From contig JACCVM010000099.1 in the NCBI GenBank assembly GCA_013698135.1, forward strand, positions 1-21,742: 21,742 nucleotides of DNA, written 5' to 3'. This DNA comes from Euzebyaceae bacterium. Its GTDB lineage: Bacteria > Actinomycetota > Nitriliruptoria > Euzebyales > Egibacteraceae. A program made the translations under genes and the position numbers. Shown here one piece after another: positions 1 to 6,115 of the stretch. The notes under the pieces are model-generated. The model made no database searches, was not told the DNA's origin, and saw only the letters and a program-made list of their open reading frames with translations. The stretch's first letter is position 1. Every line of letters starts with the position of its first letter.

Positions 1-26
1 GTGGTGGTGACCTCGGTCACCACCAC
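1..26. repeat. Perfect 12-bp inverted repeat (hairpin)
   Basis: GTGGTGGTGACC at 1-12 and GGTCACCACCAC at 15-26 are exact reverse complements around TC, so the transcript could fold into a stem of at least 11 bp with a tetraloop. No T-run follows on either strand. It lies beyond the 3' end of the minus-strand gene at 81-575 and could be a terminator stem for that gene, or it could belong to an upstream gene that is cut off here. Its role is inferred from position only. Confidence 0.55.
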
Positions 27-80
27 TTCGCGTTGCACGGGGCGGCGCACGACGGCTACAGGGCTTCGGGGTCAGAGCCA

Positions 81-575
81 CTAAAGGAGCGTGCGGATCT
101 CCCCGTCCGACGCGTGCAGCACGGCGCGCGCCGCCTCATGCAAGGCTGCGTGGTGGTGGCGGAAGACCTCGATGGCGTCGTCAGCGTCGTCGGCCCCAGG
201 CTGGGACTCGACCGGGCTGTCGCGGTTGTCCAACGCCTGCAGGGCGGCGTCCCAGTCCGTGGTGGCGGCCGCGCGCCGCAACGCCATGTTGGGCGCCTGC
301 AGCAGCGCGCGCTCCAGGTCCTGGATGACGGTGAGCACCACGTCGGTGGTGGTGCGCACCCCCGGCGTGGTCAACAGGTGCAGCGCCTGCAGCTTGCGCA
401 TCGCCATGGCCATCACCAGCTGCGGGTCGCCCAGCTCGTTGACGGCGGAGTCCACCGCACGCAGGTCGATGCTGACCGACACTGGCACGGCGAACCAACG
501 GCGGAGCAGGTCGAACAGCACCTCCGCGGATGTGCGCGCAGCAAGCAGCTCGGCCGGCTTGGGAATCTCCTCCAT
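81..575 (-). CDS. Hypothetical protein, 164 aa
   Basis: I do not recognise this protein. It begins MEEIPKPAELL and is mostly helix-forming, rich in Ala and Leu. An acidic stretch (ADDADDAIEVF) and a His-rich patch (RHHHAALHEAAR) lie near the C-terminus. There is no signal peptide, membrane span or catalytic motif that I can see. Codon use (G/C third positions) and ordinary amino acid composition favour this reading over the Arg/Ser-rich overlapping frames. No Shine-Dalgarno sequence precedes the ATG. Instead a TANNNT hexamer (TAGCCT, 584-589 read on the minus strand) ends 8 nt before it, which suggests a leaderless or near-leaderless message. The gene is divergent from serB, and the two share the intergenic region that carries the 22-bp repeat array. 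Confidence 0.72.
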   Translation of the reverse strand: MEEIPKPAELLAARTSAEVLFDLLRRWFAVPVSVSIDLRAVDSAVNELGDPQLVMAMAMRKLQALHLLTTPGVRTTTDVVLTVIQDLERALLQAPNMALRRAAATTDWDAALQALDNRDSPVESQPGADDADDAIEVFRHHHAALHEAARAVLHASDGEIRTLL

Positions 576-583
576 CGGTGCGG

Positions 584-589
584 AGGCTA
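584..589 (-). promoter_or_regulatory. Putative -10 element of the 81-575 gene
   Basis: TAGCCT on the minus strand fits the actinobacterial TANNNT -10 pattern and ends 8 nt upstream of the ATG at 575. No clear -35 box was found. The spacing predicts a transcript starting at or within about 2 nt of the start codon. Confidence 0.4.
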
Positions 590-644
590 TACCGTGACCA
601 TGTGGCGGCCGCCGCGCCCCACGCTGTCAACCGACGAAGCGCTC

Positions 645-732
645 GCTGCGGATTGACGTACCTCACGCTGTGGATTGACATAGCGGTCGCCGCGGATTGA
701 CGGAACGCACGCTGTGGACTGATATAGCGAGA
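645..732 (+). repeat. Four tandem 22-bp repeats upstream of serB
   Basis: Units lie at 645-666, 667-688, 689-710 and 711-732 in exact 22-bp register. They alternate as A-B-A'-B': A matches A' at 18 of 22 positions and B matches B' at 17 of 22, so the array is a duplicated 44-bp block. Each unit carries a core like GCGGATTGACG or GTGGATTGACA, so a TTGAC-type -35-like box recurs every two helical turns. A fifth, degenerate unit may lie at 623-644 (about 14 of 22 matches to B). The last unit ends at the first base of the serB start codon. Confidence 0.85.
697..725 (+). promoter_or_regulatory. Putative serB promoter (leaderless)
   Basis: TTGACG at 697-702 and TGATAT at 720-725 are separated by 17 bp. 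The -10 ends exactly 6 nt before the ATG at 732, the geometry expected when transcription starts on the A of the start codon. No Shine-Dalgarno sequence precedes the ATG. The -35 is supplied by repeat unit 3 and the -10 by unit 4, so other repeat units could act as alternative -35 or regulator sites. Confidence 0.5.
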
Positions 733-1931
733 TGGACGACGCCACCGCGCTGCTGGTCACCGTCACCGGACGAGATCGGCCAGGCGTGACGTCGGCGTTG
801 TGTGCGGTGATCGCGGGGCAGGGCGCCCACATCCTGGACATGGAGCAGGTGGTGATCCGCGACCGGCTCACGCTGGGCATCCTGCTGTCGCTCGGCGGGG
901 AGGAGCAGTCGGCTCGCGACGCGCTGCAGGCCACCGCGGCCGAGCTCGGCGTTGCGGTGGACTTCGAGCCGGTGGCGGCGAGACGGCCGCGTGCCGAGGC
1001 GGCCCGCCACTACGTCACGGTGCTCGGCCAGCCGTTGCGGGCCGAGGCCATCGCCGCCATCACGCAACGCATCGCCGACTGTGGCGCCAACATCGACCGG
1101 ATCGTGCGCCTCTCGCGTTATCCCATCACCAGCTACGAGCTCTTGGTGTCCACCGGCGACCCCGCGCGGCTGCGGTCCGAGCTGTCGGTGGAGGCGGCCG
1201 CCCAGCGCGTCGACGTCGGGGTGCAGCGGGCCACGCTGTACCGCCGGGCCAAGCGGCTGATCGTGCTGGACGTCGACTCCACCCTGGTGCAAGGCGAGGT
1301 CATCGAGCTGCTGGCGGAGCAGGCAGGCTGCGGCGCGCAGGTGGCGGCCATCACGGTGGCGGCAATGAACGGCGAGCTGGACTTCGCCTCGGCGCTGCGT
1401 CGCCGTGTGGCCCTACTGGAAGGGTTGGAGGTCAGCGCTGTCAACCACGTCCGCGACCGCCTCGTGCTCACCCCGGGGGCGATGACGCTGGTACGAACGC
1501 TGCGACGTCTCGGCTTCGTGCTGGCCATCGTCAGTGGCGGGTTCACCCAGATCACCGACGGGCTCAAGGCCAAGCTCGGCCTCGACTACGCGCAGGCCAA
1601 CACCCTGGAGGTCATGGACGGTCGCTTGACCGGGCGGCTGTTGGGTCCGGTGGTGGACCGCGCCGGCAAGGCCCGGGCGCTGGAGCGCTTCGCCGAGCAG
1701 GCGGGGGTGCCTCTGTCGCAGACGGTGGCCGTCGGCGACGGCGCCAACGACCTCGACATGCTCGCCCGGGCCGGCCTGAGCATTGCCTTCAACGCCAAGC
1801 CGGTCGTCCGGCGGGCCGCCGACACGGCCGTCACCGTGCCCTACCTCGACGCGGTGCTGTTCCTGCTCGGCATCACCCGCGAGGAGATCGAGGCCGCCGA
1901 CGCGGAAGACCCGGGGTGGGACAGCACCTGA
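732..1931 (+). CDS. serB: Phosphoserine phosphatase with two ACT domains
   Basis: This enzyme hydrolyses O-phospho-L-serine to L-serine, the last step of the phosphorylated serine pathway (EC 3.1.3.3), in the cytoplasm. The 399-aa protein has two N-terminal ACT-type regulatory domains (about residues 5-75, starting TVTGRDRPGVTSAL, and 95-165), then a HAD-superfamily phosphatase. HAD motif I is DVDST (180-184; Asp180 nucleophile, Asp182 acid/base). Motif II is SGG (268-270), the motif III lysine is Lys313 in AGKAR, and motif IV is GDGAND (335-340). All are intact. The domain order matches long SerB proteins of actinobacteria, where ACT domains are thought to sense amino acids. The start is set by the leaderless promoter ending 6 nt upstream. 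The 3' neighbour is an unrelated orphan gene after a 118-bp gap, so serB is probably monocistronic. Confidence 0.95.
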   Translation: MDDATALLVTVTGRDRPGVTSALCAVIAGQGAHILDMEQVVIRDRLTLGILLSLGGEEQSARDALQATAAELGVAVDFEPVAARRPRAEAARHYVTVLGQPLRAEAIAAITQRIADCGANIDRIVRLSRYPITSYELLVSTGDPARLRSELSVEAAAQRVDVGVQRATLYRRAKRLIVLDVDSTLVQGEVIELLAEQAGCGAQVAAITVAAMNGELDFASALRRRVALLEGLEVSAVNHVRDRLVLTPGAMTLVRTLRRLGFVLAIVSGGFTQITDGLKAKLGLDYAQANTLEVMDGRLTGRLLGPVVDRAGKARALERFAEQAGVPLSQTVAVGDGANDLDMLARAGLSIAFNAKPVVRRAADTAVTVPYLDAVLFLLGITREEIEAADAEDPGWDST

Positions 1932-1981
1932 CGTATCATCGCGCCTCTGCCGGCGGACCGAGACGCGCGTGCGCTGATCAG

Positions 1982-2008
1982 TCCTCAAGCAGCGAAGCGG
2001 TAGAACAC
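1982..2008 (+). repeat. 27-bp dispersed repeat, copy 1
   Basis: The core AGCGAAGCGGTAGAACAC (1991-2008) is preceded by TCCTCAAGC. Copy 2 follows in direct orientation at a 35-bp period (2017-2043), and copy 3 is inverted at 2814-2840. Copies 1 and 2 match at about 23 of 27 positions. The TAGAAC at its 3' part resembles a -10 element and lies 7 nt before an ATG at 2014. Confidence 0.75.
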
Positions 2009-2016
2009 AGGACATG

Positions 2017-2043
2017 TCCACATGGAGCGAAGCGGTAGGACAC
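2017..2043 (+). repeat. 27-bp dispersed repeat, copy 2
   Basis: This is a direct repeat of copy 1. GAGCGAAGCGGTAGGACAC occupies 2025-2043. It ends 6 nt before the ATG at 2050, the preferred start of the following gene, and its TAGGAC (2036-2041) has -10-like character 8 nt before that ATG. Copies 1 and 2 therefore each present a promoter-like hexamer and a start codon at nearly the same spacing. Confidence 0.75.
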
Positions 2044-2049
2044 GAGACG

Positions 2050-2805
2050 ATGTTGCTGCGGAGAAAGAAGCACACCAACCCGCTGTTCGACCCCGAGCGC
2101 CTGCGGCTCCTGCTCGACGAGCAGCGGGCCCAGCGTGCGCTGACCGACCCTGACAGCGTCGACCTGCTGACCTGGAACGTCTTCTCGACGCTGGACACCC
2201 ACCGGGACCGCACCTGGTTGGCGTACCGGTTGCAGGCGCTCGGTGGCCCAGGCGTCACCGCACCGGTGCGCCTGTCGCTGTGGACCGGCGCGCACCGGGA
2301 ACCGCTGCTGCGGCCTCCCGCCGGGTACGTGGCCCACGTCCGCGAGGTGGCCAAGGCGCACGGCGGTGACGACGCAGCGGTCGGCGACTTCACCGCGCCA
2401 GTTGAGGTCCCCGTTCGCCTGGAGTCGCCGGGCGTGCTGGCGCTGATCGACACCACCATCGCCACAGTTCCGCGCGGACGGGGCGGCCGGGACCGCCTGG
2501 TGGAACTGGTCGACGTCGGCGTCGACGCGGCCCGCCGCCTTGGCAACACCCTGACCGTCGGCGTCGTCTACTCCTCGGGCACCGGCGCGGCGGGCGAGCT
2601 GTCGGCCCGGGTCAACAAGCTGCGCGAGCCGGGCGCGCTGGCCAACGCATTGCCGCATCGGAGGACGTTGCCGCCGATCACCCTGCGCGAGCTGTCGTGG
2701 CAGCAGCTGATCCAGACTTGGCACAACGAGGCCGGCTATCTGGAGCTCGGCGGAGAGCCGGTCCGCTGCTTCGTCGAGTTCTGCCGCCGCCGCGGGCTGG
2801 CCTAG
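2050..2805 (+). CDS. Hypothetical protein, 251 aa, bracketed by repeats
   Basis: I do not recognise this family with confidence. The N-terminus is basic (MLLRRKKHTNPLF), followed by LTWNVFSTLDTHRDRTWLAYRLQ (split here only in description: residues 40-62). This Trp/Asn block resembles N-terminal segments I have seen in uncharacterised nuclease-like proteins. Near residues 115-136 the stretch FTAPVEVPVRLE is followed by VLALIDTTI, with acidic residues Glu119, Glu125 and Asp134 on predicted beta strands. A PD-(D/E)XK-type fold is conceivable, but no clean D-x(n)-ExK motif is visible. There is no signal peptide or membrane span. An in-frame ATG at 2014 would add 12 residues. I prefer 2050 because 2014 lies inside the tandem repeat and MLLRRKK looks like a natural N-terminus. 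The gene is flanked by copies 1-2 (direct) and copy 3 (inverted) of a 27-bp repeat. Confidence 0.7.
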   Translation: MLLRRKKHTNPLFDPERLRLLLDEQRAQRALTDPDSVDLLTWNVFSTLDTHRDRTWLAYRLQALGGPGVTAPVRLSLWTGAHREPLLRPPAGYVAHVREVAKAHGGDDAAVGDFTAPVEVPVRLESPGVLALIDTTIATVPRGRGGRDRLVELVDVGVDAARRLGNTLTVGVVYSSGTGAAGELSARVNKLREPGALANALPHRRTLPPITLRELSWQQLIQTWHNEAGYLELGGEPVRCFVEFCRRRGLA

Positions 2806-2813
2806 GCACGTTT

Positions 2814-2840
2814 GTGTCCCGCCGCTTCGCTCCTTGAGGA
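2814..2840 (-). repeat. 27-bp dispersed repeat, copy 3 (inverted)
   Basis: On the minus strand this reads TCCTCAAGGAGCGAAGCGG then CGGGACAC, aligning over the full 27 bp with copies 1 and 2 on the plus strand. It sits in the 42-bp gap between the 3' ends of the orphan gene (stop at 2805) and dps (stop at 2848). It contains TCCTCAAGGA, a short self-complementary motif, but no T-tract, so it is not an obvious terminator. Confidence 0.75.
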
Positions 2841-2847
2841 CAGCCAG

Positions 2848-3417
2848 TTATCCGCCGACGTTGGCGTCGCCCCCGGCCGCCTCCGTGGCTTCCTGCTCGG
2901 TCTTGGCTTCCGCATGACGCAGCTGCCCGCTGGAGTCCTCCAGGTGGGCGCGGACGAGCCACTGAAACAGCTCAAGTTGCTCGCTCTGCGCGATGAGCAG
3001 ATCCTGGGTAACCGGGTCAAGGTCATCGAACTCCTCGATGGCCTTGCGGTGGTCGGCGTTCAGACCGTTGTAGGCCAGGTCGAGGGCTGCCAGGTGCTCC
3101 AGCGTGCCGGCCCGGCCGATGCTGTAGTCGTCCCAGGATCGGTGGGTGGCGATGTAGCCGGGGGTACCCCATGGCTCAAAGCCCAGCGTGGCGATGCGCT
3201 CCGCCACCGCGTCGGCCATTGCCCGCACGGCGTCAACCTGCGGGTCCAACATCTGGTGGACACCGATGAAGTTGGGCCCGACCACATTCCAGTGCACGTG
3301 CTTGAGGGTCAGACTCAGGTCCAGCAGGGCGTTGAGCCGGTCCTGCAGCGTGCCGGCCACCTTGGTGGCGGCTGCCTCGTCCATGCCGGGCACGGTGTAC
3401 TTCGACTTCGTCGCCAT
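2848..3417 (-). CDS. dps: Dps-family DNA-binding ferritin-like protein
   Basis: Dps forms a cytoplasmic dodecamer that oxidises and stores iron using hydrogen peroxide, and in many bacteria it binds and protects DNA. The 189-aa protein carries the family's inter-subunit ferroxidase site in HVHWNVVGPNFIGVHQMLD and the following helix: His42, His54, Asp58, Asp69 and Glu73. Their spacing equals that of E. coli Dps residues 51, 63, 67, 78 and 82. The N-terminus (MATKSKYTVPG) has only two Lys, so DNA contact through an N-terminal tail would be modest. The C-terminus ends in an acidic Ala/Glu/Gly tail (TEQEATEAAGGDANVGG). The start at 3417 was chosen over a much longer upstream reading because family homology begins there and a weak AGGA lies about 9 nt before it. 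It is divergent from the aminotransferase gene, and two dyad sequences occupy the shared intergenic region. Confidence 0.95.
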   Translation of the reverse strand: MATKSKYTVPGMDEAAATKVAGTLQDRLNALLDLSLTLKHVHWNVVGPNFIGVHQMLDPQVDAVRAMADAVAERIATLGFEPWGTPGYIATHRSWDDYSIGRAGTLEHLAALDLAYNGLNADHRKAIEEFDDLDPVTQDLLIAQSEQLELFQWLVRAHLEDSSGQLRHAEAKTEQEATEAAGGDANVGG

Positions 3418-3442
3418 GATCGATTCCTGTTCGCTTTTGAAA

Positions 3443-3475
3443 TGGAAGGCTCCGCCACCTTTCCCAGCCCTTCCA
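3443..3475. promoter_or_regulatory. Dyad TGGAAGG-N19-CCTTCCA upstream of dps
   Basis: TGGAAGG (3443-3449) and CCTTCCA (3469-3475) are exact 7-bp inverted arms, 26 bp centre to centre (about 2.5 helical turns). The dyad lies 26-58 bp upstream of the dps start codon, where an operator or promoter-overlapping site would be expected. The regulator cannot be named from the sequence. Confidence 0.35.
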
Positions 3476-3485
3476 ACGGACATAC

Positions 3486-3523
3486 GTGGCGCAGGAGTTG
3501 ACGCGCCGGTTGCGCAGCGCCAC
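3486..3523. promoter_or_regulatory. Dyad GTGGCGC-N24-GCGCCAC, divergent dps region
   Basis: GTGGCGC (3486-3492) and GCGCCAC (3517-3523) are exact inverted arms, 31 bp centre to centre (three helical turns). The dyad lies midway between the divergent dps and aminotransferase starts, 11 bp from the neighbouring dyad at 3443-3475. It is a candidate regulator site. In DNA this GC-rich, a chance 7-bp dyad is possible. Confidence 0.3.
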
Positions 3524-3562
3524 GGTTGTGTCCCCGCCCAACTGCTACCGACCAGGGGTCTG

Positions 3563-4792
3563 ATGAACATCGCTGCCGCGACCGATCCGCTCGCCGAGCG
3601 TGCCCGCGCCGTCGCCGAATCGGCGACCTTGGCGATCGACGGCAAAGCCAAGGCGCTCAAGGCCTCGGGCGCCGACGTCATCGGCTTCGGCGCCGGTGAG
3701 CCGGACTTCCCCACGCCGGCCCACATCGTGGCCGCGGCCCAGGCGGCCTGCGCCGATCCAGCCACGCACCGCTACAGCCCTACCGCAGGTCTGCCGGCCT
3801 TGCGGGCCGCCATCGCCGCAACCACACAGCGCGGCTCGGGGCTGGAGGTCGAACCCGATCAGGTGCTGGTGACCAACGGCGGCAAGCACGCCTTGTACAC
3901 CGCCTTCCAGACGCTGCTGGATCCCGGCGACGAGGTGCTGCTGCCGGCGCCGTACTGGGTCAGCTATCCCGAGCAGGTGCGCCTGGCCGGTGGCGTCGCC
4001 GTGGAGCTGCCGACCGATGCCGGCAGCGGGTTCATGGTCACCGTCGAGCAGCTCGAGGCCGCGCTGACCCCGCGGACGAAGGCGCTGGTGTTCGTCTCGC
4101 CGTCCAACCCGACCGGCGCGGTGTACCCGCCGCAGGCGGTGGCGGCGATCGGTGACTGGGCGGCTCGGGCCGGCATCTGGGTCATCACCGACGAGATCTA
4201 CGAACATCTCGTCTTCGACGGGGCGCAGCACGTTAGCATGCCCGTGGTCGCGCCACTGCTGCGGGACCGCTGCGTCGTGGTCAGCGGAGTCGCCAAGACC
4301 TACGCCATGACCGGCTGGCGGGTCGGGTGGGCGATCGCGCCGGCGCCGGTGACCTCGGCGATGATCCGCCTGCAAAGTCATCTGACGTCCAACGTGGCCA
4401 ACGTCACCCAGGCGGCGACACTGGCAGCCCTCGACGGCGGGCTCGACGACGTCGCGGTCATGCGCGCCACCTATGAGCGGCGACGGCGGGTTGCCTACGA
4501 GGCGCTCAACGCCATCGAGGGTGTCGCCGCCCCGCTGCCGCAGGGCGCGTTCTATGTCTTCGCCTCGGTGCAAGGCGTCTTGGGACGCGAGATCGGCGGG
4601 CGCAGGCCGACGACGTCGGCGCAGCTGTGCGAGGTGCTGCTCGACGTCGCCCAGGTGGCACTGGTGCCCGGCGAAGGCTTCGGCGCCCCCGGCCACATCC
4701 GGCTGTCGTACGCGCTGGCCGACGACGATCTGACCGAAGGGCTGGACCGCCTCAGCCGGGTGCTGTCAGTTGGTCCACCGGATGATGCATAG
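3563..4792 (+). CDS. aspC: PLP-dependent aspartate aminotransferase (class I)
   Basis: The protein is a fold-type I pyridoxal-phosphate aminotransferase that transfers the amino group of aspartate (or a related amino acid) to 2-oxoglutarate. At 409 aa it has the expected length. Motifs appear in order: FGAGEPDFPTP (42-52), TNGGKHAL (104-111), SPSNPTG (179-185, with Asn182), ITDEIYE (208-214, with Asp210 and Tyr213), and SGVAKTYAMTGWRVGW (241-256), in which Lys245 forms the PLP Schiff base and Arg253 contacts the phosphate. Near the C-terminus HIRLSYA carries the Arg that binds the substrate alpha-carboxylate. The pattern fits the I-gamma aspartate aminotransferase group. Close relatives use aromatic acids or prephenate, so substrate is inferred. 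The ATG at 3563 has AGGGG about 5 nt upstream and begins MNIAAATDPLAERA, where homology starts. Confidence 0.9.
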   Translation: MNIAAATDPLAERARAVAESATLAIDGKAKALKASGADVIGFGAGEPDFPTPAHIVAAAQAACADPATHRYSPTAGLPALRAAIAATTQRGSGLEVEPDQVLVTNGGKHALYTAFQTLLDPGDEVLLPAPYWVSYPEQVRLAGGVAVELPTDAGSGFMVTVEQLEAALTPRTKALVFVSPSNPTGAVYPPQAVAAIGDWAARAGIWVITDEIYEHLVFDGAQHVSMPVVAPLLRDRCVVVSGVAKTYAMTGWRVGWAIAPAPVTSAMIRLQSHLTSNVANVTQAATLAALDGGLDDVAVMRATYERRRRVAYEALNAIEGVAAPLPQGAFYVFASVQGVLGREIGGRRPTTSAQLCEVLLDVAQVALVPGEGFGAPGHIRLSYALADDDLTEGLDRLSRVLSVGPPDDA

Positions 4793-4839
4793 TCCACCTC
4801 CGCAACGGTGAAGGACAGGCAAACGCCCGCCCACTGCCC

Positions 4840-4845
4840 AGGAGG
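4840..4845 (+). promoter_or_regulatory. Shine-Dalgarno AGGAGG of the PEBP gene
   Basis: A full AGGAGG sits 11 nt before the ATG at 4857. It is among the strongest ribosome-binding sites in the window and contrasts with the leaderless starts of several neighbours. Confidence 0.7.
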
Positions 4846-4856
4846 AAGCAGCAACC

Positions 4857-5327
4857 ATGGCGGCCTTCCGCCTCTTCAGCCCAGCGTTCGAGCACGACCG
4901 GCCACTGCCCGGCCGCTTCGTCGGGGAGGACGAGGGTGTGTCACCGCCCCTGCAGTGGACCGGCGTCCCCGCGCGCGCCGCGGAGCTGCTGATCGTCTGC
5001 GACGACCCTGACACCGACACCGGGGTCGTCACGCACTGGATCGTGTTCGCGATTGCCCCCGACGCCGAAGGGCTGCCTGAGGGCCTGCCCCGCGACGCCT
5101 ACCTCGAAGAGCCCATCGAGCTGGTGCAGGGGCTCAACGAGTTCGACGAGGTCGGCTACTCCGGTCCGGAGCCCGACGACGACCGGGGGCCGCATCGCAT
5201 CTTCTTCCGGATCTATGCCCTCGACGCCGCGCTGACCCAGCTGTCGCCCGGTGCCACCCGCAACGAGCTGCGGCAGGCGACCAAGGGCCACGTGCTGGGC
5301 GGCGCCGAGCTGGTCGGCATCGCCTGA
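4857..5327 (+). CDS. YbhB/YbcL-type PEBP family protein
   Basis: This 156-aa protein belongs to the phosphatidylethanolamine-binding / Raf-kinase-inhibitor-like family, small cytoplasmic proteins with an anion-binding pocket whose bacterial role is mostly unknown. The family's signature pocket is intact: CDDPDTDTGVVTHWIVFAI (48-66), with Asp49/Asp50/Asp52 and His60-Trp61, and GPHRIFFRIYALD further on. The opening region (FSPAFEHDRPLPGRF, then GVSPPLQWTGVP) is also typical. It starts 64 bp after the aminotransferase stop with a strong AGGAGG, and is followed after 13 bp by the crotonase gene, so the last two are probably co-transcribed. Confidence 0.9.
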   Translation: MAAFRLFSPAFEHDRPLPGRFVGEDEGVSPPLQWTGVPARAAELLIVCDDPDTDTGVVTHWIVFAIAPDAEGLPEGLPRDAYLEEPIELVQGLNEFDEVGYSGPEPDDDRGPHRIFFRIYALDAALTQLSPGATRNELRQATKGHVLGGAELVGIA

Positions 5328-5340
5328 TGGCGGCAATCCG

Positions 5341-6057
5341 ATGAGCATCACCCGGCGCGTCGAGGGCGGGGTCGCGACCCTGACGATGGACGACGGCAAG
5401 GTCAACGCCTTCGACCTCAACTTCTTTGCCGAGCTCGACGCGGTACTGGACGACTGCACGGACGACGCCGCGGTGGTGATCGCGGGCCGGCCCGGCATGT
5501 TCTCGGCCGGTCTGCACACCAGGCTGGTCGCCGAGCTGGACCGCGACGGCATGGCACGGCTGCTGCGAGCCTTCGGGGCCACCATGTTGCGCGTGTGGCT
5601 GGAGCCCCGGCCCGTCGTCACCGCCGTCGGCGGGCACGCGGTCGCGGGCGGGACCATCCTGGCCATGTGCGCCGACCACGCCGTCGCCGCTGCCGGCGAC
5701 TACCGCTGGGGGCTGATCGAGACCACCCTCGGTGTGCCGCTGCCAGGTTGGGTCATCACCATCGCTCGGGGCAATGTGCGCGCCGATCGGCTCGATGGTC
5801 TGCTGCTGCCGGGGCGGTCGGTAGATCCACCGCAGGCCGTCGAGGCGGGCTTCGCCGACGAGCTCGTGGCGCCGGCCGAGGTGCTGGGGCGCGCTCAGCA
5901 GGTCGCCGCGCAGCTGGCCGAGTTGGACCGCCTCACCTACGCCGAGACCAAGCGCCGGCTGCGGGGCTCGCTGGCCGACGTCGCGCTGGCCGCGATGGAA
6001 GTCGACCTGCGCGGGCTGCTCGACGCGCGCGAGCGCAGCAAAGCCCAAGGGAAATAA
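5341..6057 (+). CDS. Crotonase-family protein, likely enoyl-CoA isomerase
   Basis: The 238-aa protein has the crotonase fold of acyl-CoA-modifying enzymes. Oxyanion-hole elements are visible at MFSAG (53-57) and GGHAVAGG (97-104). The first catalytic glutamate of true enoyl-CoA hydratases, expected just after AGG, is replaced by Thr105 (AGGTILAMCAD). The second is kept as Glu127 in WGLIETTLGVPLPGW. A single Glu in a G-L-x-E-T-x-L-G context is characteristic of delta3,delta2-enoyl-CoA isomerases (ECI1 type), which shift double bonds during unsaturated fatty acid oxidation. I therefore favour isomerase over hydratase. The start at 5341 (MSITRRVEGGVATLTM) is where family homology begins; only a weak GGCGG precedes it, consistent with coupling to the PEBP gene. 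A strong terminator overlaps the stop codon. Confidence 0.85.
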   Translation: MSITRRVEGGVATLTMDDGKVNAFDLNFFAELDAVLDDCTDDAAVVIAGRPGMFSAGLHTRLVAELDRDGMARLLRAFGATMLRVWLEPRPVVTAVGGHAVAGGTILAMCADHAVAAAGDYRWGLIETTLGVPLPGWVITIARGNVRADRLDGLLLPGRSVDPPQAVEAGFADELVAPAEVLGRAQQVAAQLAELDRLTYAETKRRLRGSLADVALAAMEVDLRGLLDARERSKAQGK

Positions 6058-6087
6058 GGGTTGGTCACACTATCGTGACCAACCCTT
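6056..6087. terminator. Bidirectional intrinsic terminator
   Basis: AAGGGTTGGTCAC (6056-6068) and GTGACCAACCCTT (6075-6087) are exact complements, giving a 13-bp stem with a 6-nt loop (ACTATC). On the plus strand CTGT follows a short TT; on the minus strand the stem is followed by ATTTCCC after its own TT. It lies between the convergent 3' ends of the enoyl-CoA isomerase gene and the NYN gene (stop at 6116) and can serve both. The stem begins inside the isomerase TAA stop codon. Confidence 0.85.
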
Positions 6088-6115
6088 CTGTCCGCATGGC
6101 TCCGGCACGTGCCGA

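Noticed and set aside
1..84. Open frame on the plus strand from base 1 to a TAA at 82-84, possible end of an upstream gene
   Set aside because: Only 27 residues, rich in Thr, Arg and Gly, and starting inside a perfect inverted repeat. Nothing supports coding, though a truncated gene end cannot be excluded.
33..656. Long open frames on the plus strand over the 81-575 gene
   Set aside because: Arg/Gly/His-rich compositions typical of antisense frames in GC-rich DNA; they also run into the repeat array.
645..732. CRISPR array
   Set aside because: Units are contiguous with no spacers and diverge from each other; they are tandem repeats.
1932..1980. Intrinsic terminator after serB
   Set aside because: Only weak GC-rich complementarity and no T-tract.
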